64,000 nt of DNA from assembly GCF_003053745.1 (NCBI RefSeq), contig NZ_QAYE01000006.1:186001-250000 (forward strand), in the 5' to 3' direction. The translations under genes and the position numbers were made by a program. The notes below the pieces were generated by a model. It was not told the DNA's origin and did no database searches. It was given only the letters and a program-made list of their open reading frames with translations. Positions 1 to 8,306 of this stretch are shown here, piece by piece (the stretch's first letter is position 1; every line of letters starts with the position of its first letter). Source of the stretch: Sphingomonas faeni (GTDB lineage: Bacteria; Pseudomonadota; Alphaproteobacteria; Sphingomonadales; Sphingomonadaceae).

Positions 1-2762
1 CCCCAGCTAAGGCCGGTACCGATCTCGATGCCGAGTGGGACGTCGAGCGTTACCGCGGGTTGCGCGGCGTTCGCCATGACCTGCTCGATCACGGGTTTGG
101 CCGCAGCGACGTCACCTTCCGGCAATTCGAAGACGAGTTCGTCGTGGACCTGAAGCAGCATGCGGACATTGGGCAGACCCGCTTCGAGCAACGCCGGCCC
201 CATGCGGACCATCGCGCGCTTGATGATGTCGGCGCTCGTCCCCTGGATCGGCGCATTGATTGCGGCGCGTTCGGCGCCCTGGCGTTCGTGCTGGATCTTC
301 GAGCGGATGCGCGGAAAGTGCGTTTTTCGGCCGAACAGCGTGGTGGTGAAGCCGCTCGCGCGAACGCTCTCCGTCGTCTCGACAATATAGTTCGAGATGC
401 CGGGGAAGCGATCGAAATAGCGGTCGATCATCGCTTGCGCTTCGTCCGCCGACACGTCCAAACGCCCGGCGAGGCCCCAGCGGGAGATGCCGTAGAGTAT
501 CGCGAAGTTGATCGTCTTCGCGCGGCCGCGGGTGTCGCGGTTGACCTCGCCGAACAATTCCTGCGCGGTGAGGCTGTGGATGTCGTCGCCGTTCGCGAAC
601 GCCGCCTTCAGCGCGGGGACGTTCGCCATGTGCGCGGCCAGCCGCAGCTCGATCTGCGAGTAATCCGCGGCGAGGATGACGTTGCCGGGCTCGGCCACGA
701 ACGCGTCGCGGATCTGGCGGCCGATCTCGGTGCGGATCGGGATGTTCTGGAGGTTGGGATCGGTCGACGACAGGCGGCCGGTCTGCGCGCCGGTCAGCGA
801 ATAGGACGTGTGCACGCGGCCCGTCGCCGGGTTGATCTGCGCCTGCAACGCGTCGGTGTAGGTCGATTTCAGCTTCGACAACTGACGCCAGTCGAGCACT
901 TTCCGCGCGATCACCGCGCCGGGCGAATCCTTGTCCGCCGCGATCCGCTCGAGTTCGTTGACGTCGGTCGAATAGACGCCGGACTTGCCCTTGCGGCCGC
1001 CCTTGATGCCCATCTTCTCGAACAGCACGTCGCCCAATTGCTTGGGGCTGCCGATCGTGAAGGGCGCCCCCGCGAGCGCGTGGATCTCGGTCTCCAGGCT
1101 CGCCATCTGGCCGGCGAACTCGGTCGAGAGCTTCGACAGTTTGGCGGCATCGACCTTGATCCCGTGCATCTCCATCTGCGCGATGACGGGGACGAGCGGG
1201 CGGTCGACCATCTCGTACACGCGGGTCGAGCCTTCCGCGGGCAGGCGGCGCTTGAACCGGCGCCAGAGGCGGAGCGTCACGTCAGCGTCCTCGGCGGCGT
1301 AGCGCGTCGCGGCCTTGAGGTCGATTTCGTTGAAGGTCCGCTGCGTCTTGCCGGTGCCGACGACGTCCTTGAACGCGATGCAGCTGTGCGAAAGGTGCGT
1401 GGCAGCGAGTTCGTCCATGCCGTGGCCATGTAGCCCGGCGTCGAGATCGAAGCTCATCACGATCGTGTCGTCGAACGGCGCGATCTGCACGCCGCCGGTG
1501 GACGCGTAGGCGCGGCCGAGGACGATCATGTCGTATTTGAGGTTGTGGCCGATCTTCAGGACGCTCGGATCCTCCAGCAACGGCTTCAGTTTCGCGAGCA
1601 CGAGCGCGCGGTCGAGCTGGACCGGGTTTTCCGCGAGCAAATCGGTCCCGCCATGTGCGATAGGTACGTAGCAGGCGAGGTTCGGATGCAACGCCATGCT
1701 CACCCCGACGAGGTCCGCGCGCGTCGCGTCGATGCCGGTGGTCTCGGTGTCGATCGCGATCCAGCCCTGGTGCTTGGCGACGGTGATCCAGCGATCGAGC
1801 GCGGCTTCGTCGACGACGGTCTCGTAGTCGTCGTGCTTGCAGGGCTCGTCCTCGTCGAACTCGGCTGTGCTCGCCGGTTCGGCGACGGGGGCTTCGGCGA
1901 CCGCGGAAAGCTTCGCGATCAGCGACTTGAAACCGTGATGCTCCAGGAATGCCCGCAAGGGGGCGTCGGGGATGCCCTTCAATTCGAGATCTTCGAGCGG
2001 CTCGGGCAGCGCGACGTCGCATTTGAGCGTGACAAGCACCTTCGACAGCCGCGCCATCTCGGCATGCTCGATCAAATTGTCGCGCAGCTTGCCCTTCTTC
2101 ATGCCGTCGGCGGCGGCGAGCACGGATTCGAGATCGCCGTGTTCGAGGATCAGCTTGGCGGCGGTCTTGGGGCCGACGCCGGGGACGCCGGGGACGTTGT
2201 CGACGCTGTCGCCCATCAGCGCGAGCACGTCGCCGAGCTGCGCGGGCGAGACGCCGTGGAATTTCTCCGCGACATGCTCCGCGCCGAGCCGGCGGTTGTT
2301 CATCGTGTCGTACATGTCGAGACCGGGCTCGATTAGCTGCATCAGGTCCTTGTCAGACGAGACGATCGTGACTTCCCAGCCCTGGGCAAGCGCGGCCTTC
2401 GAATAGCACGCGATGATGTCGTCGGCTTCGAGTCCCTCGGTCTCGATGCAGGGGAGGCTGAACGCGCGCGTGGCGTCGCGGATCATCGGGAACTGGGGGA
2501 CGAGATCCTCGGGCGGCGGCGGACGCTGCGCCTTGTACTTGTCGTAGAGATCGTTGCGGAAGGTCTTCGACGACTTGTCGAGGATGACTGCCATGTGGGT
2601 CGGGCCGTCGGCGGCGTGGACCTCGTCGGCGAGCTTCCACAGCATCGTTGTGTAGCCGTACACCGCGCCGACCGGCTCGCCATGCTTGTTGGTGAGCGGC
2701 GGCAGCCGGTGATAGGCGCGGAAGATATAGCCGGAGCCGTCGACGAGATAGAGATGGGGCAT
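1..2762 (-). CDS. polA: DNA polymerase I (3' end just outside window)
   Basis: Replication and repair polymerase that removes RNA primers and fills gaps. The frame opens at ATG 2762 (MPHLYLVDGSGYIFRAYH) and is still open at base 3, giving 920 codons; the family is about 920-940 aa, so only a few C-terminal residues are missing. The N-terminal 5'-3' exonuclease (about 1-290) has the TEGLEADDIIA and VSSDKDLMQL motifs. The 3'-5' exonuclease domain keeps DTETTGID (motif I). The polymerase domain has DYSQIELR (motif A), KTINFAILYG (O helix) and QVHDELVFE (motif C) near the end. All catalytic acidic residues looked for are present, so it should be fully proofreading. It is transcribed leftwards alone, with a repeat-filled gap upstream. 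Confidence 0.97.
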   Translation of the reverse strand, partial: MPHLYLVDGSGYIFRAYHRLPPLTNKHGEPVGAVYGYTTMLWKLADEVHAADGPTHMAVILDKSSKTFRNDLYDKYKAQRPPPPEDLVPQFPMIRDATRAFSLPCIETEGLEADDIIACYSKAALAQGWEVTIVSSDKDLMQLIEPGLDMYDTMNNRRLGAEHVAEKFHGVSPAQLGDVLALMGDSVDNVPGVPGVGPKTAAKLILEHGDLESVLAAADGMKKGKLRDNLIEHAEMARLSKVLVTLKCDVALPEPLEDLELKGIPDAPLRAFLEHHGFKSLIAKLSAVAEAPVAEPASTAEFDEDEPCKHDDYETVVDEAALDRWITVAKHQGWIAIDTETTGIDATRADLVGVSMALHPNLACYVPIAHGGTDLLAENPVQLDRALVLAKLKPLLEDPSVLKIGHNLKYDMIVLGRAYASTGGVQIAPFDDTIVMSFDLDAGLHGHGMDELAATHLSHSCIAFKDVVGTGKTQRTFNEIDLKAATRYAAEDADVTLRLWRRFKRRLPAEGSTRVYEMVDRPLVPVIAQMEMHGIKVDAAKLSKLSTEFAGQMASLETEIHALAGAPFTIGSPKQLGDVLFEKMGIKGGRKGKSGVYSTDVNELERIAADKDSPGAVIARKVLDWRQLSKLKSTYTDALQAQINPATGRVHTSYSLTGAQTGRLSSTDPNLQNIPIRTEIGRQIRDAFVAEPGNVILAADYSQIELRLAAHMANVPALKAAFANGDDIHSLTAQELFGEVNRDTRGRAKTINFAILYGISRWGLAGRLDVSADEAQAMIDRYFDRFPGISNYIVETTESVRASGFTTTLFGRKTHFPRIRSKIQHERQGAERAAINAPIQGTSADIIKRAMVRMGPALLEAGLPNVRMLLQVHDELVFELPEGDVAAAKPVIEQVMANAAQPAVTLDVPLGIEIGTGLSW

Positions 2763-2877
2763 CGCGCGCGGTCTAGCGGATGCTGGGGCGCGCACCAATG
2801 GGCGATGCGTGGTTGTTGGGTATTAGGTGGGGAGAAAAGCGGTGGAGTGTTTGGCCTGCTTACTGTCCCGAGAAAGG

Positions 2878-2985
2878 CACCACCCCGGCGAAGGCCGGGG
2901 CCCAGTTGGGGGACGGCGATAACAGAGCGGTGCGCGTCGTTACGACCACCTTTCCAACTGGGCCCCGGCCTTCGCCGGGGTGGTG
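2878..2985. repeat. Palindromic repeat, family A (copy 1)
   Basis: Two 32-nt arms (2878-2909 and 2954-2985) are exact reverse complements, CACCACCCCGGCGAAGGCCG... against its mirror, separated by a 44-nt non-palindromic centre. Five similar copies occur elsewhere in the window, always between genes. It would fold as a long hairpin in either transcript. Confidence 0.9.
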
Positions 2986-3026
2986 AAGGAAGGCGAGTTG
3001 GGGGTTTGGGGCGTGCGCGTTATCTC

Positions 3027-3152
3027 AATCCTTCCCCGCTAGGGGGAGGTGGCGCCGAAGGTGACGGAGGGGGAGGATACGAAACGCCTGTTTCTCTTTC
3101 CTCCCCCTTCGTCTGGCGAGTGCCAGCCACCTCCCCCTGGCGGGGGAGGATC
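3027..3152. repeat. Palindromic repeat, family D (copy 1)
   Basis: Arms built on CCCCGCTAGGGGGAGGTGGC and CCACCTCCCCCTGGCGGGGG flank a centre with GGTGACGGAGGGGGAGGA and its complement-like partner. A close copy is at 63575-63700 and a half copy at 4221-4244. With the family A copy, it fills the 400-bp gap between polA and the oxygenase gene; nothing else was seen there. Confidence 0.8.
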
Positions 3153-3164
3153 GATATGGCTCGC

Positions 3165-4121
3165 CTACTTCTTGATCAGCCCGATTTCGACCAGCCGCTC
3201 GTACAGATAATCATGCGCGGTGATCGGGTTCGGATAGCGGTTCGCGTTGTCCGGCGTGATCGTGCCGGGCAGCGTCTCGATCAGGAAGTCCGGCGCGGGG
3301 TGCAGGAAGAACGGCATCGAATAGCGCGAGTGGCCGCGGCGCTCGGGGGGCGGGTTGACGACGCGGTGCGTGGTCGAGGGCAGCACGTTGTTGGTCAGGC
3401 GCTGGAGCATGTCGCCGACGTTGACGACCATCGCGCCCTCGGGCGGCTTGATCGACAGCCAGCGGCCGTTCGCGCGGTCGAGCAGTTCGAGCCCGGCTTC
3501 CTCGGCACCGAGCAGCAGCGTGATGAGGTTGATGTCCTCATGTGCGCCGGCGCGGACGCCTTCGGCATCGGCGGGGATCGGCGGGTAATGCAGCAAACGA
3601 AGTATGCTGTTGCCGTCCTTCACGGCTGGATCGAACCAGTCGGGCTTGAGCTTCAGGTGGCGCGCGATCGCCGAGAGGAGCTTGTCGCCGGCGCGGTCGA
3701 ACGCGGCGAAGAGTTCGAGAAAGACCGGCTTGAAGCCCTCGGGCCGCGTCGGCCAGACGTTCGGCGCCATCGTGTCGGCATAGCGATGACCCTCGGGCAG
3801 TTCGCGACCGACGTGCCAGAATTCCTTGAGGTCGACGACCTTGGCGTCCTTGGCGATCTCGGTCTTGAACGGCGTGTAGCCGCGCGCACCGCCGCCGCCG
3901 GGGATGTGGTAGCCACGCTTTTCGTCCTCGGGGAGGTCGAACAGAAGCTTGGTTTCGGCCCAGGCGCGCTCGATCAGGTCGGCGGGGATGCCGTGATCGG
4001 CGACGATCGCGAAGCCGTACCGCTCGAACGATTCGCCGAACGCGGCGGCGAAACCGTCGGGGTCGGTGTCCTGCGTAGCGAGGCTGAGCGTCGGGACCTG
4101 GGCGGCGGGGGTATCGAGCAT
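3165..4121 (-). CDS. 2-oxoglutarate/Fe(II)-dependent oxygenase, isopenicillin N synthase-like
   Basis: 318 aa, the usual size for this family. The N-terminal half carries the DIOX_N region (PTLSLATQDTDP through GYTPFKTEIAKD). The C-terminal jelly roll carries the iron ligands: GAHEDINLITLL (HxD, about residues 193-195) and STTHRVVNPP (distal His, about 252), followed by RYSMPFF, which supplies the Arg/Ser pair that binds 2-oxoglutarate. Cytoplasmic, no signal peptide. The substrate cannot be inferred; plant-type gibberellin/flavonol oxygenases and bacterial relatives share this layout. It stands alone between two repeat-containing gaps. Start at ATG 4121 (MLDTPAAQVPTL). Confidence 0.9.
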   Translation of the reverse strand: MLDTPAAQVPTLSLATQDTDPDGFAAAFGESFERYGFAIVADHGIPADLIERAWAETKLLFDLPEDEKRGYHIPGGGGARGYTPFKTEIAKDAKVVDLKEFWHVGRELPEGHRYADTMAPNVWPTRPEGFKPVFLELFAAFDRAGDKLLSAIARHLKLKPDWFDPAVKDGNSILRLLHYPPIPADAEGVRAGAHEDINLITLLLGAEEAGLELLDRANGRWLSIKPPEGAMVVNVGDMLQRLTNNVLPSTTHRVVNPPPERRGHSRYSMPFFLHPAPDFLIETLPGTITPDNANRYPNPITAHDYLYERLVEIGLIKK

Positions 4122-4220
4122 GGGGGTGCGTGTCCGGATTGGGGGACGCCCGATATAGGCGATCGGGGGTGGCGTGCCAAATGCCTGGGTTAGGGTTGGT
4201 CTGGATTTGGAATCTGTAAT

Positions 4221-4244
4221 GATCCTCCCCCTGGCGGGAGAGGA
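4221..4244. repeat. Family D half-repeat
   Basis: The sequence GATCCTCCCCCTGGCGGGAG matches one arm of the family D palindrome, without its partner. It lies just after the 3' end of the small lipoprotein gene. Confidence 0.5.
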
Positions 4245-4252
4245 TCGTAGAC

Positions 4253-4765
4253 TTATCCGCTGATGACGATCGTGCCGGTTGCCTTGTCCTTGCCGTCGGG
4301 GGCGAGTTCGAGGCGGAAGGGTTTGTTCTCGTCGGTAGTGCCGATCAGATTCGCGCCTTCGCCGTGCACCTTGTAGCCGACCTTGCCCAAGCGCTGCGCG
4401 AACCAGTCACGGACGATTAGCGGAGGCGCCGGGCTGGTAAATGCAACGCGTAGGCCGCTGCCTGCATCGCTACCGTTGTTTTCGTTACCGACGATGTTCA
4501 GGTTCTTGATCGACGACCCTGGATACAGGCGGACGCCGTTAAGATCGAAATTGCTCGTATCGATCTTGATCTTCGGCAGCTTCACCGAGCCCTGGAAGCC
4601 GGGCACGTCGATCTTCATCTCGCCGGTCTCGCCATTGATCGCACCGAGCACGTTGCCGCCATCGGCGTTGATCGAGACCGATGCGCCCTCGTTCGTGCGA
4701 TCGCAGGCGGACAGTGCGAGCACGCTGGTGAGACCGACAGCGGCGAGCAAATACGGGCGGATCAT
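4253..4765 (-). CDS. Small lipoprotein of unknown function
   Basis: Start chosen at ATG 4765 because GGAG lies 6 nt upstream; the frame is open further upstream but without a ribosome site. The protein (170 aa) starts MIRPYLLAAVGLTSVLALSAC, a signal peptide ending in a lipobox (LSAC), so it should be a lipid-anchored envelope protein. The mature part has Gly/Asp/Asn-rich stretches (SVSINADGGNVLGAINGETG) and a C-terminal VRDWFAQRLGKVGYKV segment. No catalytic motif or named domain recognised. It is divergent from the efflux pump gene at 4894, so the 128-bp gap must hold both promoters. Confidence 0.8.
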   Translation of the reverse strand: MIRPYLLAAVGLTSVLALSACDRTNEGASVSINADGGNVLGAINGETGEMKIDVPGFQGSVKLPKIKIDTSNFDLNGVRLYPGSSIKNLNIVGNENNGSDAGSGLRVAFTSPAPPLIVRDWFAQRLGKVGYKVHGEGANLIGTTDENKPFRLELAPDGKDKATGTIVISG

Positions 4766-4893
4766 GGTCATCTCCGAAGTGTGTTGTTCTGACAATACAG
4801 ATAGGGGTCGTCGGCGCACTGCGCAATCGTCGCGTAGCTGCGCCGGTTAGCGGGTTCCGCGCGACCGCCCGAGCGGCTACAGGCGCACGCATA

Positions 4894-6153
4894 ATGCAGA
4901 CCCAGGATCCCCAATCCGACGCGCCAGCGATGCGCGGCGCGCCGATCGGCTTCGTCGAGTTCGTCGCGCTCGTCGCCTCGCTGATGTCGCTGACCGCGCT
5001 CGGCATCGACTCGATGCTGCCAGCGCTGCCGGCGATCGGCAACTCGCTCGGTGTCGCGACCGAGAATGGCCGGCAGTTCGTCGTCACCGCGTTCGTGATC
5101 GGTTTCGGCGTCGCTCAGCTCGTCCACGGCCCGCTCGCGGATCGGTTCGGGCGGCGGACGGTGCTGCTCTGGTCGCTCGTGCTCTACATCATCGCCAACG
5201 TCGCCTGCGCGACTGCAGGGAGTTTCACTTTGTTGCTGGCGGCGCGTGCGTTCGGTGGCGCAGTCATCGCAGCGGCGCGAGTGGCGACGATCGCTTTGGT
5301 CCGCGATTGCTATCACGGGCGGGCGATGGCGCGGGTCATGTCGATCGCGTTCATGGTGTTCATGATCGTGCCGATCCTCGCGCCGACGTTCGGCTGGGCG
5401 GTGCTGCAGTTCGGCGACTGGCGCGCGATCTTCTGGACGGTCGCGGTGCTGACGCTGGGGGTGTTGATCTGGTTCTACCTGCGGATGCCTGAAACGCTGG
5501 CGCCGGAGAACGTCCTGCCGATCACGCCGGGGCGGATCCTCAGCGACTGGCGGCAAACGCTCGGCGATCGCAATTCGCTCGGCTACACGCTCGCGTCGAC
5601 CGCGCTGCTCGGATCGCTGTACGGCTATCTCAATTCGATCCAGCAGATCATGGCGGACGTGTTCCACAAGCCGTCGCTGCTCGCGCTGATCTTTGCCACC
5701 ACGTCGGTGACGATGGCGATCTGCAACCTGCTCAACTCGCGGATCGTGATGCGGCTGGGGACGCGATTGATCAGCCATGGTGCTCTGTCGCTGATGATCC
5801 TGGTGTCGCTGGTCCATCTGTTCGCGATCGAGGTTGGGTTCGAGACGCTGGTCAGCTTTGCGGTCTTCCAGGCTTTGACGCTAGGCTGTTTCGGGCTGGC
5901 GACGTCGAACTTTTCGGCGATGGCGATGGAAAATATGGGGCGGATCGCGGGTACCGCGTCGAGCGTGCAGGGGTTCCTGAGCGTTACGATCGGCGCGGTG
6001 TTCGGCGCTTTGATCGGCCAGGCGTTCAACGGCACCACCGTGCCGCTGGTCGGTGGGTTCCTGCTTGCCGGGCTCGCCGCGCTGCTGTCGATACTGGTGA
6101 CCGAACGCGGGCGGCTGTTCCGGCCCGCATCGACGGCGCCCGTCCGCGCTTGA
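4894..6153 (+). CDS. Bcr/CflA-family multidrug efflux MFS transporter
   Basis: 419-aa inner-membrane protein with about 12 hydrophobic segments. The first helix pair contains DSMLPALPAIG, typical of the Bcr/CflA drug:H+ antiporters, and the cytoplasmic loop after TM2 has the MFS motif A GPLADRFGRR. TM5 has the glycine/proline-rich VPILAPTFGWAV, the antiporter motif C region. Probably exports a drug or small metabolite; substrate unknown. The next gene has its own predicted stress promoter starting immediately after this stop codon, so the two are probably not one operon. Confidence 0.9.
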   Translation: MQTQDPQSDAPAMRGAPIGFVEFVALVASLMSLTALGIDSMLPALPAIGNSLGVATENGRQFVVTAFVIGFGVAQLVHGPLADRFGRRTVLLWSLVLYIIANVACATAGSFTLLLAARAFGGAVIAAARVATIALVRDCYHGRAMARVMSIAFMVFMIVPILAPTFGWAVLQFGDWRAIFWTVAVLTLGVLIWFYLRMPETLAPENVLPITPGRILSDWRQTLGDRNSLGYTLASTALLGSLYGYLNSIQQIMADVFHKPSLLALIFATTSVTMAICNLLNSRIVMRLGTRLISHGALSLMILVSLVHLFAIEVGFETLVSFAVFQALTLGCFGLATSNFSAMAMENMGRIAGTASSVQGFLSVTIGAVFGALIGQAFNGTTVPLVGGFLLAGLAALLSILVTERGRLFRPASTAPVRA

Positions 6154-6154
6154 A

Positions 6155-6179
6155 GGAACCACCGCGCACGTCCACCGTT
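6155..6179 (+). promoter_or_regulatory. EcfG-type (general stress) promoter
   Basis: GGAAC at 6155-6159, a 16-nt spacer, then CGTT at 6176-6179. This is an exact match to the GGAAC-N16/17-CGTT consensus known for the alphaproteobacterial general-stress sigma factor EcfG. It starts two bases after the efflux-pump stop codon and lies 53 nt before the acidic-protein start codon. Confidence 0.7.
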
Positions 6180-6232
6180 CGCATCTGGTAGGCCCGCAAC
6201 GTGCGGGCGTCCTGGAACGAGGGAGTGTGACC

Positions 6233-6577
6233 ATGGGCGGACATCAGGTGCCGAGTGCCGGTTCGGGCGACGACGGCTACGACGAAGAGGGCTATGACGA
6301 GAGCCAGCGTGCCGAGATCCTCGAGGCCACGCGCAACGGGCCGAGCGACGGCATCATCCTGACCGACCTCGAACCCGATCTGGGCGAAGACGACACCGAC
6401 GACGAGTCCATCGACGAGACCAAGATGGATTCGGAAGAGGTCGGCGAGACGGACTCGTCGGTGACGATGGACGAAGCCGACATGGACGAGGACGACGTCC
6501 AGGACGAACTCGACGACGACACGATCGACGACGATGAAGACCTGAAGGACGCCGACGACGTCGCGCTGAAGCCCTGA
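6233..6577 (+). CDS. Highly acidic small protein, function unknown
   Basis: Start set at ATG 6233, with GGGAG 7 nt upstream (GTG 6227 is possible). The protein is 114 aa; by my count 46 residues are Asp/Glu against 5 Lys/Arg, and the second half is almost a continuous acidic tract (EADMDEDDVQDELDDDTIDD). No cysteine, no membrane segment and little predicted fold; probably disordered. The more ordered section is AEILEATRNGPSDGIILTDL. The EcfG promoter just upstream predicts induction by stress or starvation. Roles such as metal or polycation binding, or nucleic-acid mimicry, are only guesses. Confidence 0.75.
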   Translation: MGGHQVPSAGSGDDGYDEEGYDESQRAEILEATRNGPSDGIILTDLEPDLGEDDTDDESIDETKMDSEEVGETDSSVTMDEADMDEDDVQDELDDDTIDDDEDLKDADDVALKP

Positions 6578-6586
6578 ACTATCCGC

Positions 6587-6609
6587 GACGCGCCTTTGAC
6601 AGGCGCGTC
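6587..6609. terminator. Hairpin between convergent genes
   Basis: 9-bp stem GACGCGCCT/AGGCGCGTC with a 5-nt loop, directly after the acidic-protein stop and before the stop of the convergent small membrane protein. There is no T-run, so its terminator role is moderate in certainty. Confidence 0.5.
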
Positions 6610-6613
6610 GCCC

Positions 6614-6841
6614 TCAGCCGGCCGCGTTGGCGAGGATAGCGAGATCGTCCGCGTTGAACGCAGCACCGGCGGCGTCGGTTGGTTGTTCCACCGTGTTACC
6701 CGAAGCCGCGTTTGTTGCGGCCGGTTCCGGTGCGTCGCTCGCGACGTCATAGGCCGTCCACACGATTCCCGCGGACCAGAAGAGCGCCGCCCAGCGGCTG
6801 CGGAACAGGCGTGAAAACCCCATCCATGCTGCATCGCACAC
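6614..6841 (-). CDS. Small single-pass membrane protein, unknown
   Basis: Up to 75 aa; the second Met (6823) giving MGFSRLFRSRWAALFWSAG is an equally good start because no clear ribosome site marks either. One basic N-terminus (RLFRSR) precedes one hydrophobic helix (WAALFWSAGIVWTAYDV), then an Ala/Asp/Thr-rich tail. This is the pattern of an N-in single-span protein. Convergent with the acidic-protein gene. The remaining 290 bp up to the outer-membrane protein hold no other gene that I can see. Confidence 0.55.
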   Translation of the reverse strand: MCDAAWMGFSRLFRSRWAALFWSAGIVWTAYDVASDAPEPAATNAASGNTVEQPTDAAGAAFNADDLAILANAAG

Positions 6842-7131
6842 TGGTTGTCACCAGAGGGTAAACGAACGGCGTTAACACCAGCCGCGGCTGTTTTTTGCCG
6901 CTTTTCCGCTGTATTCCTGCCTAGTCCGCCCCGCAGCGGCCATGGTTCGTTCATCCAAATGACAGGAACCGTTGCTGTAACGCAACACAGCGGAACAGTT
7001 CCCTGCCAGTTCCCTGAATGTGACGTTTTTTGTGCAACCATGTGCTCGCCGACCGGTTTGGCTTGCCTGGACCGAACCGACGCACCGTGCAGTCGGCGAT
7101 CCACGCAACACCACGGTATAAGGTCAAACTC

Positions 7132-7797
7132 ATGCGTAAGCTTTCCCTGGCAATCGCCCTCGCCGCCGCAACGGTCGCAGTTCCCGCCTTCGCGCAGGAC
7201 ATGTCGGCACCGGCACCCGTCGACAACAGCGCACAGCCTGGCGAAGCAGCAGCGCCCGACGGTTCGAAGGCATTCGGCATCGAGCCGTATTTCGGCGTGA
7301 TGGGCGGCTGGGAGCAGTTCGACAACGAGAGCGGCCACGGCATCCCGCAGGCGATCAATGCTGACGGTTCGACCCGTCGCAGCTACAAGCCCTCGGGCTC
7401 GCTGGTTCAGGGCGTGCTCGGCGTGAACGTGCCGCTCGGCCCGGTCTTCGTCGGCGCAGAAGGCAACGTGATCAAGGGCATCGATGGCAACATCGATTGG
7501 GAATACGGCGCAGCAGGCCGCTTCGGCTTCCGCGCTGGTGACAGCGGCCTGATCTACGGCAAGGTCGGCTACCAGTGGGTCAACTTCGACCATTTCTCGG
7601 GTCGTTCGAACGTCGTCGCAGACACCGGTCGTGACTATCACGCAGTGACCTACGGCATCGGCGCAGAAGTCGGTCCGCAGAACATCGGCCTGAAGGGCAT
7701 CACCGGCAACGCAGGCTTCCGCATCCGCGCCGAGGTCAACACCTTCGGTTCGGCACAGAGCTTCCGTCCGATGCTCGGCATCATCACGCACTTCTAA
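7132..7797 (+). CDS. Outer-membrane beta-barrel protein, opacity/OmpA-barrel type
   Basis: Start set at ATG 7132 because it begins a textbook signal peptide (MRKLSLAIALAAATVAVPAF, cleaved after AQ); the frame extends upstream without signal features. The 199-residue mature protein has alternating strands such as GVLGVNVPLGPVFVGAEG, AGRFGFRAGDSGLIYGKVGY and ends PMLGIITHF, with a terminal Phe as in outer-membrane barrels. Size suits an 8-stranded barrel. Probably structural or adhesive; no enzyme motif. Monocistronic, with a long AT-richer upstream region (6842-7131). Confidence 0.85.
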   Translation: MRKLSLAIALAAATVAVPAFAQDMSAPAPVDNSAQPGEAAAPDGSKAFGIEPYFGVMGGWEQFDNESGHGIPQAINADGSTRRSYKPSGSLVQGVLGVNVPLGPVFVGAEGNVIKGIDGNIDWEYGAAGRFGFRAGDSGLIYGKVGYQWVNFDHFSGRSNVVADTGRDYHAVTYGIGAEVGPQNIGLKGITGNAGFRIRAEVNTFGSAQSFRPMLGIITHF

Positions 7798-8063
7798 GCC
7801 TTTGCCTCGCAAGAGGGAAAAGCTGGACGCGTAACGGGGGCGGGGAGTGGCTAGGGCCATTTCCCGCCCTTCGTGCGTCTGGAATCGTTGGTCTTTCTGG
7901 CTGAGATCGAGCGGTTCGAACGCTTGCCATCGCGGTATCGCCGATCCCCGGACTGCGCGGAAGTGCACAAAGTTCACACGCTGGCGCGATTGTGCACATC
8001 GCGCGAAAGCGTCGTAATCGGTCGTCCGGATGCGGATGGATGCCATGCTCACGCCGCATCTGA

Positions 8064-8216
8064 TCACGGCTCGCCGATGTAGGACAGCAGCATCGCTCTT
8101 GCCCACGCCGCGTTCCAGGGATGCTGGACGCCCCCATGAAGTTGCTCCGGCACGACGCTGATGCGGCAACGCACACCGGCTATCACGCCCGAGATGTGCA
8201 TCTGGTCGATGTTCAC
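8064..8216 (-). CDS. Possible small protein (50 aa)
   Basis: GTG 8216 to TGA 8064 encodes a protein-like 50-mer, VNIDQMHISGVIAGVRCRIS followed by a Trp-containing segment (HPWNAAWARAMLLSYIGEP). Codon use resembles neighbouring genes, but the ribosome site (AAGG about 10 nt upstream) is weak and no family is recognised. The rest of the 508-bp gap 7798-8306 contains no other gene that I can support; an open frame crossing it on the minus strand is a high-GC artefact. Confidence 0.35.
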   Translation of the reverse strand: MNIDQMHISGVIAGVRCRISVVPEQLHGGVQHPWNAAWARAMLLSYIGEP

Positions 8217-8306
8217 GATGCGTTCGCCTTATTTCCGACTCCGCCCGTCGCAACCTTTGCCGCCGCGAGGTGACATCGTCGCGCGCGCGCGTACGCGCGA
8301 GGGACG

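Noticed and set aside
6292..8253. Minus-strand frame of about 650 codons spanning the acidic-protein and outer-membrane-protein genes
   Set aside because: It crosses two well-supported genes with signals and an intergenic terminator, and its translation looks random.
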